A stretch of DNA of 41,278 nt from Pseudomonadota bacterium (GTDB taxonomy: Bacteria; Desulfobacterota; SM23-61): assembly GCA_018819135.1 (NCBI GenBank), contig JAHJQK010000096.1, forward strand, positions 1 through 41,278, in the 5' to 3' direction. Positions 23,411 through 34,468 of this stretch are shown here, piece by piece. The notes under the pieces are model-generated. The model did no database searches and was not told the DNA's origin. It was given only the letters and a program-made list of their open reading frames with translations. Every line of letters begins with the position of its first letter. Positions within the stretch are counted from its first letter, which is position 1. A program made the translations under genes and the position numbers.

Positions 23411-23881
23411 ATGCGCATTGGCTTTGGCTACGACATCCATCGGCTCGTTGAAGGCCGCAGGCTGATCATTGGAGGGGTGGAGATTCCCTACGAAAAAGGA
23501 CTGGAAGGGCATTCGGATGCCGATGTGCTGTTGCACGCTGTTTGCGACGGACTCTTGGGGGCCCTGGGGGAAGGGGATATCGGGAAGCACTTTCCCAACG
23601 CCGACCCTCAATTCCGGGGGATTTCCAGTTTAAAGTTGCTCAACATCGTGGCCTCGATGGTGGGCGAGCGGAGCCTAACTGTGGAAAACCTGGATACCAC
23701 GGTCATTGCCGAAAAACCCCGGATCATGCCTTACGTTCCCCAGATGAGGACCAAGATCGCTGCGACCATGAACATTTCGGAGGGGAAAGTCAATATCAAA
23801 GCCACTACGTCCGAAGGTTTGGGATTTGTAGGGGAAGGAAAAGGTATCGTGGCCTATGCCATCGTGCTTTTGGTTCCGTAA
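23411..23881 (+). CDS. ispF: 2-C-methyl-D-erythritol 2,4-cyclodiphosphate synthase
   Basis: A 156-residue enzyme that closes the cyclic diphosphate in the MEP pathway, working as a trimer with a divalent metal. The metal ligands D8 and H10 (GYDIHRL) and H42 are present, with GHSDADVLLHA (33-43), DIGKHFP and KATTSEGLGFVGEGKGI near the end. Length is the family standard. Start ATG has AGGTG upstream. Following ispD on the same strand, it makes the common ispD-ispF pair, here split by a repeat element rather than fused. Confidence 0.95.
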   Translation: MRIGFGYDIHRLVEGRRLIIGGVEIPYEKGLEGHSDADVLLHAVCDGLLGALGEGDIGKHFPNADPQFRGISSLKLLNIVASMVGERSLTVENLDTTVIAEKPRIMPYVPQMRTKIAATMNISEGKVNIKATTSEGLGFVGEGKGIVAYAIVLLVP

Positions 23882-23902
23882 AAGTGATATTGAATTCACC
23901 AC

Positions 23903-24124
23903 ACCACAGAGATCGCCGAGAGCACAAAGAGGAATTTCATTTAAAATAAAAATTCCAAGCGGCAGTGATCAATTTTTAAAACTTGGATTTTGGGGTAAAG
24001 AGGAATTCAGATCGTTATGATTTTCGAAATATAGAATCTTTATCTGCGGATATCTTTGAAAATCTGCGTCCCCAAAAATTTTTTTGATTTTATTCCTCTG
24101 CGTTCTCGGTGTGCTCTGCGGTAA
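23903..24124. repeat. inverted pair of CCACAGAG/CTCTGCGG repeats before gltX
   Basis: ACCACAGAGATCGCCGAGAG (from 23903) opens and TCCTCTGCGTTCTCGGTGTG (from 24094) closes this 220-base spacer. The closing copy ends six bases before the gltX ATG, where a normal ribosome site should be. An inner ATCTGCGG/AATCTGCG set lies at 24043-24068. Confidence 0.6.
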
Positions 24125-24129
24125 ATATT

Positions 24130-25605
24130 ATGGAAAACAATATCCGCGTTCGTTTTGCTCCCAGCCCTACGGGGCTGTTACATGTAGGCAATGCCCGTAC
24201 GGCCCTTTTTAACTTCCTTTTTGCCCGGCAGAGAGGGGGAACTTTCATCGTTCGCCTGGAGGATACAGACTTGGAGCGCTCCACCATTGAGGCCGAGAAT
24301 GCTATTCTGCAGGACCTGCGCTGGTTGGGGCTCGACTGGGACGAGGGACCCGGCCAGCCCGGGGCTTATGGACCTTACCGCCAGTCCGAACGCCTGGGGG
24401 TGTACCGGCGGTATGCTGGAGAGCTTCTGGAAAAAGGGAAGGCTTACCGCTGTTACTGTACGATGGAAGAATTGGAGGAAAAGCGCAAGCGCTCTTTGGC
24501 CAAAGGGATTCCTCCCCTATATGATGGCCGTTGCCGAAATTTAACCGCAGAAGAAGAGCAGGCGTTTTCTGCCGCCGGTCGCCCGGCCTCTTTGCGGTTT
24601 AAAGTGGAGGCCCGGACCATTGAATTTCAAGACCTGGTAAAAGGGCGAGTGTCTTTTGATGGGCAAAGAATGGGAGATTTCATAATTTTGCGTTCCGATG
24701 GGGGAGCTCCTTACAACTTCGCCGTGGTAGTAGACGACGGCCTGATGGCCATTACCCATGTCATTCGAGGGGAAGATCACCTCACGAACACCCCCCGTCA
24801 ACTTCTCCTCTACAAGACGCTGGGATTTCTTCCACCCCAATTCGCCCACCTTCCTTTAATCCTGGGGTCAGACCGAACCCCTTTGAGTAAACGCCATGGA
24901 GCCACGAACGTCGCTCATTTTCGGGAGGAGGGGTATCTGCCCGAAGCCCTGGCCAATTACTTGGCTTTGCTGGGCTGGTCCAGCGAAGACGCCCAGGAGA
25001 TTTTTAGCTTGGAAGAACTGATCAAGAAATTTTCTTTGGAACGAGTATCCCGCAGTTCCGCAATCTTTAATTTTGAGAAGCTAAAGTGGGTAAATCGGAA
25101 CCATTTGAAAGGACTGGCGGAGGAGAGAAAGCTGGAGCTGGCCTGGCCATTCTTGCAAAAAAAAGGTATAAATATTGAAAAAATGGGGGAGCCATGGTGG
25201 AAAGCCGCCCTGGACGTAATCTGGGAGGAGGTGGATAACCTCTCCCAGCTCGACAAACACTTATCGATTTTTAGCGAGGAGGGCAGGAAAGTAGAGCCCG
25301 AAGCCCAAAGCCTTCTCCAAAAAGAAGAAAGTGAGAAAGTCCTGCAGGCGATGAAAGAGGAACTCCAAACCGTTGCCGAAATCAGCGCCGGTAATTATAA
25401 ACGGATCGTATCCACCTTGGCCAAGCGGGTAAATCTTTCTGGACGGGGCCTTTTTATGCCTTTGCGGGCGGCCTTGACGGGGAAAATTCGCGGCCCGGAA
25501 TTAGAAAAAATTTTTATTCTCCTGGGCAAAGAAAGAGTGCTGCAAAGGGTGGAATCAGCCCTTGCGCTAACAGGGTCAGAAAGGAGCAGGCGAGGTGAAT
25601 CATAA
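24130..25605 (+). CDS. gltX: glutamyl-tRNA synthetase
   Basis: A 491-residue class I aminoacyl-tRNA synthetase charging tRNA with glutamate. The HIGH-type motif is PSPTGLLHVGNARTALFN near the N-terminus; the KMSKS-type motif is PLSKRHGATNV. A zinc-site pattern appears as CYCTMEEL followed by YDGRCRNL. The C-terminal anticodon-binding part is helical and of normal length. Start ATG 24130 gives MENNIRVRFAPSPTG; a GTG at 24109 in frame lies inside a repeat and is unlikely. There is no good ribosome site. Its last 11 bases overlap the heptose kinase gene. Whether it also charges tRNA-Gln cannot be told here, as no gatCAB genes are in view. Confidence 0.95.
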   Translation: MENNIRVRFAPSPTGLLHVGNARTALFNFLFARQRGGTFIVRLEDTDLERSTIEAENAILQDLRWLGLDWDEGPGQPGAYGPYRQSERLGVYRRYAGELLEKGKAYRCYCTMEELEEKRKRSLAKGIPPLYDGRCRNLTAEEEQAFSAAGRPASLRFKVEARTIEFQDLVKGRVSFDGQRMGDFIILRSDGGAPYNFAVVVDDGLMAITHVIRGEDHLTNTPRQLLLYKTLGFLPPQFAHLPLILGSDRTPLSKRHGATNVAHFREEGYLPEALANYLALLGWSSEDAQEIFSLEELIKKFSLERVSRSSAIFNFEKLKWVNRNHLKGLAEERKLELAWPFLQKKGINIEKMGEPWWKAALDVIWEEVDNLSQLDKHLSIFSEEGRKVEPEAQSLLQKEESEKVLQAMKEELQTVAEISAGNYKRIVSTLAKRVNLSGRGLFMPLRAALTGKIRGPELEKIFILLGKERVLQRVESALALTGSERSRRGES

Positions 25606-26611
25606 CTCATTACTTCCTTTTATTTCCAAGTTCCCCAATGCCCGGATCATGGTCATCGGGGACCTAATGGTGGATGAATATATTTGGGGCAATGTTTCCA
25701 GGGTCTCTCCGGAAGCACCGGTCCCCGTAGTGAGCGTGACCTCCGAAAGTTTGCGTCTGGGGGGGGCCGGAAACGTGGTTAACAATATCCACACCCTCGG
25801 CGGGAAAGTTTTACTGGCGGGAATTGTGGGCAATGACGAGATGGGGCGGAAAGTGATCCATGACCTGCACAAGATGGGTCTGGGAACCAAAGGAGTCATC
25901 GTCGAACCAGAAAGGGTTACCACAGTGAAGACGCGGATCATCGCCCAACATCAGCAGGTGGTTCGCTACGACCGGGAAATTACCCGGCCCATTCATCCGG
26001 AAAGTATCCAGCAGATCCTTTCGCTGCTGGAAGGGGGGATCAATGAATTGGATGCCGTTCTGGTCTCCGATTACGGAAAAGGGGTCATTTGTGAACCTTT
26101 GATGGAGCGGGTACGTTTCCTGACTCAAAGAGCCGGGAAAATTTTGACGGTGGATCCAAAAGTAAAGAATTTTCCCCTTTTCCGTGAAGTAACCATCATA
26201 ACTCCCAACCATTACGAGGCGGCGGAAGCGAGCGGACGCTGGATTATGAGCGAGGAAGATCTCATGGCGGTGGGCCGGACCCTGCTGCAGCGGTTGCAAG
26301 CCCAATCTGTTTTGATCACCCGGGGAGAAAAAGGGATGACCCTTTTTCAGGGCAACGGAGAAGTAACCCACATCCCCACGATGGCCAAAGAGGTTTATGA
26401 TGTTACCGGAGCGGGGGATACGGTAATCTCGGTACTCACGTTGGCCATGGGCAGCGGGGCCACCGCCAAGGAAGCTGCAATACTTTCCAATATCGCGGCC
26501 GGACTCGTCGTGGGAGAAATCGGGACGGCGACCATCAAAGCGTCAGAACTGGAAGATGCGGTAAGAAATGGCATCCGGGAAAGGCGCAAAAGAGTAGGGT
26601 CCAACCCCTGA
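25595..26611 (+). CDS. rfaE1: D-glycero-beta-D-manno-heptose-7-phosphate kinase (RfaE1 domain)
   Basis: A 338-residue PfkB-family sugar kinase that phosphorylates heptose 7-phosphate at C1 for ADP-heptose and LPS core synthesis. It has IMVIGDLMVDEYIWGNVSRV near the N-terminus with SPEAPVPVV, a glycine pair in RLGGAGNVVNNI, the catalytic VTGAGDTVISVL motif near residue 268 and a C-terminal helical cap. Only the kinase half of HldE is present; the adenylyltransferase half would be a separate gene. Start GTG 25595 has AGGCGAG before it and overlaps gltX. It signals a Gram-negative outer membrane. Confidence 0.9.
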   Translation: MNHNSLLPFISKFPNARIMVIGDLMVDEYIWGNVSRVSPEAPVPVVSVTSESLRLGGAGNVVNNIHTLGGKVLLAGIVGNDEMGRKVIHDLHKMGLGTKGVIVEPERVTTVKTRIIAQHQQVVRYDREITRPIHPESIQQILSLLEGGINELDAVLVSDYGKGVICEPLMERVRFLTQRAGKILTVDPKVKNFPLFREVTIITPNHYEAAEASGRWIMSEEDLMAVGRTLLQRLQAQSVLITRGEKGMTLFQGNGEVTHIPTMAKEVYDVTGAGDTVISVLTLAMGSGATAKEAAILSNIAAGLVVGEIGTATIKASELEDAVRNGIRERRKRVGSNP

Positions 26612-26620
26612 GGGTAGGTT

Positions 26621-27151
26621 ATGAGCTTGCCCCGTTCTCCCCAGCCCGTGAAGTTGGTGATGAGTTTTATCTTTGAGGAAGAGGAAGTTTTCGCTGCGGC
26701 AATATCTGAGGCCGACCGGCAATACGGGGCGGTGGATTTTTTGACTGAACCTTTACCCTTTGATTTCACCTCCTATTACGAGCCGGAGATGGGTAGAGGC
26801 CTTAAGCGCAGGCTGGCCGGGTTTGGGCCCTTGATTGCACCCGATCAGTTGCCGGAGATAAAAATCTGGACGAACGCCTTGGAATCAAAGTTCCTAAATG
26901 AACGGGAGGGGCGGAAAGTAAATATCGATCCAGGGTACATGGCGGCTTCCAAGTTTATCCTGGCCACGGGGAAGGATTATAGCCACAGGGTTTACCTCGG
27001 ACAGGGAATTTACGGGGATTTGACGTTATGGTTCCAAAAGGGGGCTTTTACTTCCCTGCCCTGGACTTATCCGGATTATGCTTCCCAACCATTGATCGGC
27101 CTGATCAATCTTCTGCGCAAGCGTTACCTGTGGCAGTTGAGAAACCCTTGA
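26621..27151 (+). CDS. DUF4416 family protein
   Basis: A 176-residue protein matching the DUF4416 pattern: PVKLVMSFIFEEEE near the start, DFLTEPLPFDFTSYYEPEMG, then IKIWTNALESKF, VNIDPGYMAASKFILATGKDY and YLGQGIYGDLTLWF. The function is not known; the family is frequent in Deltaproteobacteria and related groups and often sits, as here, next to yicC. The conserved YYEPEMG and NIDPGY segments look like part of an active site but no reaction has been assigned. Start ATG after GAGGGTAGGTT, nine bases after the kinase stop; 18 bases before yicC, so one transcript is likely. Confidence 0.85.
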   Translation: MSLPRSPQPVKLVMSFIFEEEEVFAAAISEADRQYGAVDFLTEPLPFDFTSYYEPEMGRGLKRRLAGFGPLIAPDQLPEIKIWTNALESKFLNEREGRKVNIDPGYMAASKFILATGKDYSHRVYLGQGIYGDLTLWFQKGAFTSLPWTYPDYASQPLIGLINLLRKRYLWQLRNP

Positions 27152-27169
27152 ATCCTTTAAGGTGAAATT

Positions 27170-28048
27170 ATGATCAAAAGCATGACCGGCTACGGCCGGG
27201 GTGAATGGCAGGAAGAAGGGCAACGGGTGGAAGTGGAGGTCAAGTCCTTCAACCACCGCTACTGCGACATTCTACCGCACCTACCCCGAAGGCTGAACGC
27301 TCTGGAAGGGCAGATACGGAATTACGTCAAACAGCGGGTTTCCCGGGGACGGATTGAGGTATTCGTACAAATCGGCGATTCTTCCCCCGTGGAACAAAAG
27401 TTGGAATTGGACCTAAACTTGGCCCGTGACTATTACCTGGCCTTACAGGCTTTGCAGGAAAATTTGGGGATCCCCGGGGAAATCCGCATAGAAACCCTGT
27501 CCAACTACAAAGAGATTTTCACTCGGAAAGAAGTGGAAACGAACCTGGAAAAAGAATGGGCCGCTTTGCAGGGAGCCCTGGAGGGGGCGCTGGGGCAGCT
27601 GGAAAACATGCGCCGCGAGGAAGGCCTGATGCTCCGCCAGGATTTCTTGAACCGACTGAAAACCGTGGAGGAAATGTTACGGGGAATTGAAGAAAAAGCC
27701 CCGTTGGCGCTGCGCGCTTGCCGCGACCGACTGGCCCAGCGGGTTCAGGAGCTATGCGGGGGACTCCCAATCGATGAAGCCCGATTGGCGCAGGAAGTGG
27801 CCTACCTGGCGGAACGCAGCGACCTCAATGAGGAATTGGTGCGTATTGGTAGTCATCTCAATCAATTTCGGGAAATGCTGGACCGTCCTGAACCCATGGG
27901 GAGAAAGTTAGATTTTCTCCTCCAGGAAATCAATCGGGAAGCTAACACCATAGGCTCGAAAGCCAATGATGCCGGGATCGCCCAGTTGGCCGTGGGAATT
28001 AAAGGTGAGCTGGAGAAGATTCGCGAGCAGGTTCAGAACGTGGAATAA
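27170..28048 (+). CDS. yicC: YicC family endoribonuclease-like protein
   Basis: A 292-residue YicC protein. It opens with IKSMTGYGRGE, followed by VEVKSFNHRYCDILPHLPR, the signature of the N-terminal domain; the C-terminal DUF1732 part has LAQEVAYLAERSDLNEELVRI and GRKLDFLLQEINREANTIGSKA. YicC of E. coli was shown to cleave RNA and to assist turnover of a small RNA; here the activity is assumed from homology. It is placed before gmk and rpoZ, the standard order in many bacteria. Start ATG follows AAGGTG. Intact and of normal length. Confidence 0.93.
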   Translation: MIKSMTGYGRGEWQEEGQRVEVEVKSFNHRYCDILPHLPRRLNALEGQIRNYVKQRVSRGRIEVFVQIGDSSPVEQKLELDLNLARDYYLALQALQENLGIPGEIRIETLSNYKEIFTRKEVETNLEKEWAALQGALEGALGQLENMRREEGLMLRQDFLNRLKTVEEMLRGIEEKAPLALRACRDRLAQRVQELCGGLPIDEARLAQEVAYLAERSDLNEELVRIGSHLNQFREMLDRPEPMGRKLDFLLQEINREANTIGSKANDAGIAQLAVGIKGELEKIREQVQNVE

Positions 28049-28054
28049 TGATTA

Positions 28055-28169
28055 GCCGCAGAGGACACAGAGATCACCGAGATAAAAAAGTTTGGAGGCA
28101 GGAGTTAATGGTCTCGCTCTGAACTCCGAACCCATTCTATTTTTTAGGCGTTCTCTGCGTGCACTGCGG
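28055..28169. repeat. inverted pair of CCGCAGAG/CTCTGCG repeats before gmk
   Basis: GCCGCAGAGGACACAGAGAT (from 28055) opens and GTTCTCTGCGTGCACTGCGG (28150-28169) closes the spacer between yicC and gmk. The closing copy stops 10 bases before the gmk ATG and itself supplies the GCGGGAAG used as ribosome site. Confidence 0.6.
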
Positions 28170-28179
28170 GAAGATTATA

Positions 28180-28800
28180 ATGACCAAGAAAATGAAACAA
28201 GGGTTGCTGTTTGTAGTTTCCGCACCCTCGGGGACGGGGAAGACGACCCTCTGCCGGGCGATGACCCGAATCTTTCCTGGTCTTCATTACTCTATCTCTC
28301 ACACCACTCGCCAACAACGCCCCGGGGATGAAGACGGTAGAGATTACCATTTCACCTCCCCCCAAGAATTTCAACAAATGATCGATCGTAGTGAATTCAT
28401 GGAATGGGCGGAGATCTATGGCCATCGCTACGGCACATCTCGGGCTGTGGTGGAAAAAGTCTTGGCGGAAGGCCGGGATGTTATCCTGGATATAGACGGA
28501 CAGGGGGCGAAGCAGATACGCGAAAAAAAGTTGCCAGGGGCCTTCATCTTCGTCCTCCCTCCTTCCTTAGAGGAACTGGAAAGGAGGTTGTCCAACCGCC
28601 GGACCGAAAGAAAAGCGGACAGGGAAGATCGTCTGGGGAAAGCGAAAGCCGAAATGGCTGAGGCTTACTGGTATGACTATCTGATCGTCAATGATGAACT
28701 GGAAAAAGCTCAGGAACAATTGCAAGCCGTCATCCTGGCAGGACACTGTCGGCGAGAAAGGATGAGCGAGTTCGTAGATGAAATACTTACCGCTAAATAA
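28180..28800 (+). CDS. gmk: guanylate kinase
   Basis: A 206-residue kinase converting GMP to GDP with ATP. The P-loop is SAPSGTGKTTL near residue 14, slightly unusual with T instead of the common A/S after SG. GMP-binding elements follow: SISHTTRQQRPGDEDGRDYHF, and EFMEWAEIYGHRYGTS. The lid and late motif ERRLSNRRTE and AKAEMAEAYWYDYLIVND complete the fold. ATG 28180 is preceded by GGGAAG; a GTG at 28159 in frame lies in the repeat. Next comes rpoZ after 43 bases. Confidence 0.95.
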   Translation: MTKKMKQGLLFVVSAPSGTGKTTLCRAMTRIFPGLHYSISHTTRQQRPGDEDGRDYHFTSPQEFQQMIDRSEFMEWAEIYGHRYGTSRAVVEKVLAEGRDVILDIDGQGAKQIREKKLPGAFIFVLPPSLEELERRLSNRRTERKADREDRLGKAKAEMAEAYWYDYLIVNDELEKAQEQLQAVILAGHCRRERMSEFVDEILTAK

Positions 28801-28843
28801 ATTCTGAAAATTCGCCTAATCCAAATTCCAAGAGGAGGAGAAA

Positions 28844-29071
28844 ATGGCTCGTATTTCAGTAGAAGATTGTTTAAAAAAGGTTCCCAATCGTTTCGGTTTG
28901 GTGCTGCTGGCAGCCGCCCGGACGAAACAATTGCTCAAGGGGTCTAATCCCCGCGTGCAAACGGACAATAAAGAAATTGTCTTGGCCCTGCGGGAAATCG
29001 CCGCCGGCAAAGTGACCCCGGCAAAACCCAAAGGGAGAATTGCGCAGGAAAAGAACGAGGAAGGAAAATGA
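28844..29071 (+). CDS. rpoZ: RNA polymerase omega subunit
   Basis: A 75-residue omega subunit, which helps assemble RNA polymerase by binding the beta-prime tail. It shows ARISVEDCL at the start, [14 protein letters not shown], and [16 protein letters not shown], the conserved helices of the family; the lysine-rich C-terminal tail is variable. Start ATG follows AGAGGAGG. Its stop overlaps the pyrF start in ATGA, so the two are translationally coupled. Confidence 0.93.
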   Translation: MARISVEDCLKKVPNRFGLVLLAAARTKQLLKGSNPRVQTDNKEIVLALREIAAGKVTPAKPKGRIAQEKNEEGK

Positions 29072-29790
29072 GGGAAGTCGTTCGCCAAAAGATTATCTTT
29101 GCCCTCGACGTGGCCACTTTAGAAGAAGTGCGGCGTTTCGTGGGCTTGCTGAAAAACCGGGTAGGGTTGTTCAAGGTTGGACTGGAGCTTTTCACCGCCT
29201 TCGGTCCAGAGGCGGTAAAAGCGGTTCAAGAAGAAGGCGGGGATGTTTTTCTCGACCTTAAACTGCATGATATTCCCAACACAGTCGCCCGGGCGGCGGA
29301 AGAGGCCGTTAAATTGGGGGTGACAATGTTCAACCTTCATGCCCCCGGCGGAATGGAAATGATGCGCGCAACAGCGCAGCGTTGCCGCAATATAGCCGAA
29401 AAGTTGAATCGGCCCCAGCCCATAATCTTGGCCGTTACCATTCTGACCAGCCTGGACGAAGAGAACCTCAAAGAGATAGGTTGGATCGGGCCGGTATCGG
29501 AGCAGGTCGTCCACCTGGCTGAATTGGCCCAAAAGGCAGGAATCGATGGAGTTGTTGCTTCGCCCCAGGAAATCATTTCCGTACGCCAGCGCTGTGGACC
29601 GCGATTCCATATCGTGACCCCCGGGATCCGCCCGGCGTTTGCCGCCCCCGGCCAAGATGACCAAAAACGGGTCATGACCGCCAAGGAGGCCATCACCGCC
29701 GGAGCGGACTATATCGTCATCGGCCGCCCTGTTCGCTTGGCCCAAGATCCGGCCGCGGCCATGGACCGGGTGATTGCCGAGATCAGTTGA
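29068..29790 (+). CDS. pyrF: orotidine 5'-phosphate decarboxylase
   Basis: A 240-residue TIM-barrel enzyme making UMP from orotidine monophosphate. The catalytic D-K-D set is in [12 protein letters not shown]; the phosphate-binding loops are TPGIRP and [15 protein letters not shown] near the start and MFNLHAPGG support class I PyrF. It overlaps rpoZ by four bases and closes the yicC-gmk-rpoZ-pyrF run; a convergent cupin gene follows 15 bases later on the other strand. Confidence 0.95.
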   Translation: MREVVRQKIIFALDVATLEEVRRFVGLLKNRVGLFKVGLELFTAFGPEAVKAVQEEGGDVFLDLKLHDIPNTVARAAEEAVKLGVTMFNLHAPGGMEMMRATAQRCRNIAEKLNRPQPIILAVTILTSLDEENLKEIGWIGPVSEQVVHLAELAQKAGIDGVVASPQEIISVRQRCGPRFHIVTPGIRPAFAAPGQDDQKRVMTAKEAITAGADYIVIGRPVRLAQDPAAAMDRVIAEIS

Positions 29791-29805
29791 ATACCCCACT
29801 CCGAA

Positions 29806-30147
29806 TTAAAATAACGGAGGGACAAAGACATCGTAATTCAAAATCTCTTCGGTGACACCATAGATCCTGTGCCGGGTATTTTTAGGGACGCGGACAAAAG
29901 TGCCTTTCTCGATGTCGAAATCTCCGATGCCGTCAATCCACATTTTTCCTTTTCCGGAAAGGAGGAAAATTATATCCTCCTGGATTTCATGGGTATGCTC
30001 GGGGATCTCCTTGCCCACGGGAATTTTAACCAGGAAGCAGGTCACATCGGCCTGATCCACTTTTTGGGTAGCAAGCAGCTTGATCTGAATGGGCAGAAAG
30101 GGATGAGGCTCCCAGGTTAAATCTTGGTTCCTTTTAACGGAATTCAT
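29806..30147 (-). CDS. cupin-domain protein
   Basis: A 113-residue single-domain cupin. The first motif is PVGKEIPEHTHEIQEDIIFLLSG, with H-x-H and a later glutamate as metal ligands, and the second is FVRVPKNTRHRI with a histidine. The beta-barrel fold and metal site are thus likely, but small cupins have many roles (isomerase, dioxygenase, sugar or ligand binding), and nothing nearby points to a substrate. Ribosome site CGGAGGT is present before ATG 30147. It is transcribed away from the ilv run, and converges on pyrF. Confidence 0.85.
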   Translation of the reverse strand: MNSVKRNQDLTWEPHPFLPIQIKLLATQKVDQADVTCFLVKIPVGKEIPEHTHEIQEDIIFLLSGKGKMWIDGIGDFDIEKGTFVRVPKNTRHRIYGVTEEILNYDVFVPPLF

Positions 30148-30177
30148 CGTACCTCCGTGAATGAGGATTGAAAATGA

Positions 30178-30241
30178 AGCGTTGAGGGTTCAACGCTGTA
30201 GGGCGCAGTGATTTGACAAATGGGCTTTCTTAGTATAAGAT
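30178..30241 (+). promoter_or_regulatory. promoter and possible operator before the DUF465-ilv run
   Basis: TTGACA (30213-30218), a 17-base spacer and TAAGAT (30236-30241, four of six) make a reasonable promoter. A perfect palindrome with 8-bp arms, AGCGTTGA/TCAACGCT (30178-30185 and 30190-30197), lies 15 bases upstream of the -35 and between the divergent cupin and ilv genes, where an activator or repressor could bind. No leader peptide or attenuator is visible. Confidence 0.42.
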
Positions 30242-30291
30242 TTTAACTTCATTCTTGCAAGCAATTGCATTTTTACAAAGGAGGAGAGGCG

Positions 30292-30528
30292 ATGGAGAAG
30301 CGCGACCTGGAACTCGTCCAGAAGTACATCTCCAGCGACCCCGAGCTGAAGCGACATATGGATGAGCATGAAGAATTTGAACGCAGACTTGCGGAACTGA
30401 ATCGTCATTTGTATCTCACCCCGGAGGAAGAAGTGGAACGAAAAAAAATCCAAAAATTGAAACTTGCTGGCCGCGATCGGATCGAGGCCATTCTCGCTAA
30501 ATACCGATCCCAGGATGCACGAGGGTAA
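30292..30528 (+). CDS. DUF465 (YdcH-like) small protein
   Basis: A 78-residue highly charged helical protein. The [19 protein letters not shown] segment, followed by [26 protein letters not shown], fits the DUF465/YdcH family, a helical hairpin of unknown function. Start ATG 30292 has GGAGGAGAG; an ATG nine codons upstream has no site. The gene overlaps the preferred start of ilvB by 14 bases, so it is the first cistron of the ilv run. Confidence 0.8.
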   Translation: MEKRDLELVQKYISSDPELKRHMDEHEEFERRLAELNRHLYLTPEEEVERKKIQKLKLAGRDRIEAILAKYRSQDARG

Positions 30529-32236
30529 AGGTTTGAAGAAAACGGGAGCGGAAATTCTCTTTGAGAGTCTGAAGCTGGAAGGGGTGGATACAATCTTCGG
30601 ATTTCCCGGAGGAGCTGTCCTAAGCATTTACGACACGCTGTTGAAATATTCCGAAGAAATCCGCCACATCCTTGTGCGCCATGAACAGGGAGCCGTGCAT
30701 GCGGCCGATGGGTATGCCCGCTCTTCGGGAAAAGTGGGAGTCTGCCTAGTGACTTCCGGCCCCGGCGCCACCAATACCGTAACCGGCATCGCCACCGCCT
30801 ACATGGATTCTGTTCCTCTGGTGGTCTTCACCGGTCAAGTGCCCACCATGCTCATCGGCAACGATGCTTTCCAGGAAGCAGATATTGTCGGCATCACCCG
30901 TCCCTGCACCAAGCACAATTATCTGGTCAAAGATGTCAAGGACCTGGCTGCGATCATTAAACAGGCTTTCCATCTGGCCAGGACAGGAAGGCCCGGCCCG
31001 ATCCTTGTGGATCTACCCAAAGATGTAATGGCCAACAGTACGGAGTTCTCTTACCCTGCCAAGGCCATGATGCGTAGCTATAATCCAACTTACCAGGGTC
31101 ATCCTGGGCAGATCAGGAGAGCGGTTAAACTCGTTGCTCAAGCCCAAAAGCCCCTGATTTACGCCGGGGGGGGAGTCATCCTCTCCAACGCGTCCAAAGA
31201 ACTTACTGCTCTGGCCCAGAAATTCTCCATTCCTGTGACGACCACCCTCATGGGATTGGGAAGCTTTCCGGGAACGAGTCCTCTCTTCTTGGGCATGCTC
31301 GGCATGCATGGAACCTTTCAGGCCAATATGGCCATCACCCATTGTGATGTGCTCATTGCGGTTGGAGCCCGGTTTGACGACCGGGTAACGGGCAAGGTGG
31401 AAACCTTTGCTCCCCGCTCGCAAAAAATCCATATCGACATCGACCCCACTTCCATCTCCAAGAATGTTCTCGTGGACATTCCCATCGTCGGCGATGTCAA
31501 GAATGTCCTCAAAGCGATGCTCAAATTCTTCGAGGAAGAACCCCCTCAGGATTGGCCCCAAGCGCGGGCAGATTGGTTAAAGCAGATTGGGGAATGGATG
31601 AAAACGTCCCCGTTAACTTATAGATCTGGCCCCTGCATCAAACCCCAATTCGTTGTAAAAAAGATCAACGAAATTACCCGAGAAATCACGGGGGGCAACT
31701 TCATCATCACCACGGAAGTAGGCCAGAATCAGATGTGGACGGCCCAATATTTTACCTTTACCCAGCCACGAACGTTGATCACTTCTGGCGGTTTAGGCAC
31801 GATGGGTTATGGTTTCCCTGCCGCCATTGGCGCGCAGGTGGCCTTCCCGGATAAAACCATCATCGATATCGCTGGCGACGGAAGCTTCCAGATGAACATT
31901 CAGGAGTTGGCCACGGCCGTTCAATATAAACTTCCGGTGAAGGTGGCGGTGTTGAATAACCACTGCCTGGGCATGGTGCGCCAATGGCAACAGCTTTTCT
32001 GCGCTCAGCGCTATTCCCAAACCCTATTCGAGGTCGCTCCTGACTTCGTCAAGCTGGCCGAAGCTTACGGGGCCGTTGGCCTGCGGGCAACCAAGCCGGA
32101 AGAAGTTGAACCGGTCATCCGCGAGGCCCTGGCGATTCGCCAGCCCGTGGTTATGGATTTCGTAGTGGATCGGGACGAATGTGTTTATCCCATGGTTCCG
32201 GCCGGCGCGGCCTTGACCGAAATGCTTCTGGTATAA
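30515..32236 (+). CDS. ilvB: acetolactate synthase large subunit
   Basis: A 573-residue TPP-dependent enzyme that condenses two pyruvates, or pyruvate and 2-oxobutyrate, in branched-chain amino acid synthesis. It has [16 protein letters not shown], the catalytic glutamate in [25 protein letters not shown], the FAD/regulatory segment [11 protein letters not shown], and the TPP motif [15 protein letters not shown]...NN near the C-terminal end. Length and motif order are those of biosynthetic AHAS. Starts: ATG 30515 inside the DUF465 end, or TTG 30533 with GAGGG at good distance; the mature protein is little changed. Confidence 0.95.
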   Translation: MHEGKGLKKTGAEILFESLKLEGVDTIFGFPGGAVLSIYDTLLKYSEEIRHILVRHEQGAVHAADGYARSSGKVGVCLVTSGPGATNTVTGIATAYMDSVPLVVFTGQVPTMLIGNDAFQEADIVGITRPCTKHNYLVKDVKDLAAIIKQAFHLARTGRPGPILVDLPKDVMANSTEFSYPAKAMMRSYNPTYQGHPGQIRRAVKLVAQAQKPLIYAGGGVILSNASKELTALAQKFSIPVTTTLMGLGSFPGTSPLFLGMLGMHGTFQANMAITHCDVLIAVGARFDDRVTGKVETFAPRSQKIHIDIDPTSISKNVLVDIPIVGDVKNVLKAMLKFFEEEPPQDWPQARADWLKQIGEWMKTSPLTYRSGPCIKPQFVVKKINEITREITGGNFIITTEVGQNQMWTAQYFTFTQPRTLITSGGLGTMGYGFPAAIGAQVAFPDKTIIDIAGDGSFQMNIQELATAVQYKLPVKVAVLNNHCLGMVRQWQQLFCAQRYSQTLFEVAPDFVKLAEAYGAVGLRATKPEEVEPVIREALAIRQPVVMDFVVDRDECVYPMVPAGAALTEMLLV

Positions 32237-32243
32237 GGGGAAA

Positions 32244-32771
32244 ATGCGACACGTTATATCGGTTTTAGTGGATAATGAACCGGGAGTCCTCTCCCGGATC
32301 TCCGGGCTCTTTAGTGGCCGGGGTTTTAACATCGAGAGTCTGAATGTGGCCGAGACCTTAGACCCGTCGATTTCGCGGATGACTCTGGTCACCCGCGGGA
32401 ACGTCCAAATCGTTGAACAAATCATTAAACAACTGAACAAACTGGTCAACGTGATCAAAGTTCTCGAGCTTACGGGTTCTGATTATGTGGAACGGGAAAT
32501 GGCCCTGATCAAAGTAACAGCCGAGACGACCTCGCGAGCTGAAGTTCTACGGATCGTAGACATCTTCCGGGGGAAGGTGGTGGACGTTTCCCCAAAATCC
32601 TTTACCCTGGAAATTACCGGAGATGAAAAAAAGATCCAGGCCGTCATTGACCTTCTCGTTCCCATCGGCATCATGGAAATTGTGCGCACGGGAAAGGTAG
32701 CGATCACCCGGGTCCGCAAAGAAGGGGCCAATGCGAGTGGGATACGGGAAAAAGACCTGCAAAAATCTTAA
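32244..32771 (+). CDS. ilvN: acetolactate synthase small (regulatory) subunit
   Basis: A 175-residue regulatory partner of IlvB. The N-terminal ACT domain reads SVLVDNEPGVLSRISGLFSGRGFNIESL, the valine-sensing fold; the C-terminal domain (80-165) begins ALIKVTAETTSRAEVL and has the ETTGDEKKI-like ITGDEKKIQAVIDLL. Seven bases separate it from ilvB, with AAGGGGA as ribosome site. Full length, so feedback by valine is expected from the family. Confidence 0.95.
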   Translation: MRHVISVLVDNEPGVLSRISGLFSGRGFNIESLNVAETLDPSISRMTLVTRGNVQIVEQIIKQLNKLVNVIKVLELTGSDYVEREMALIKVTAETTSRAEVLRIVDIFRGKVVDVSPKSFTLEITGDEKKIQAVIDLLVPIGIMEIVRTGKVAITRVRKEGANASGIREKDLQKS

Positions 32772-34464
<1,693 letters not shown>

Positions 34465-34468
<4 letters not shown>

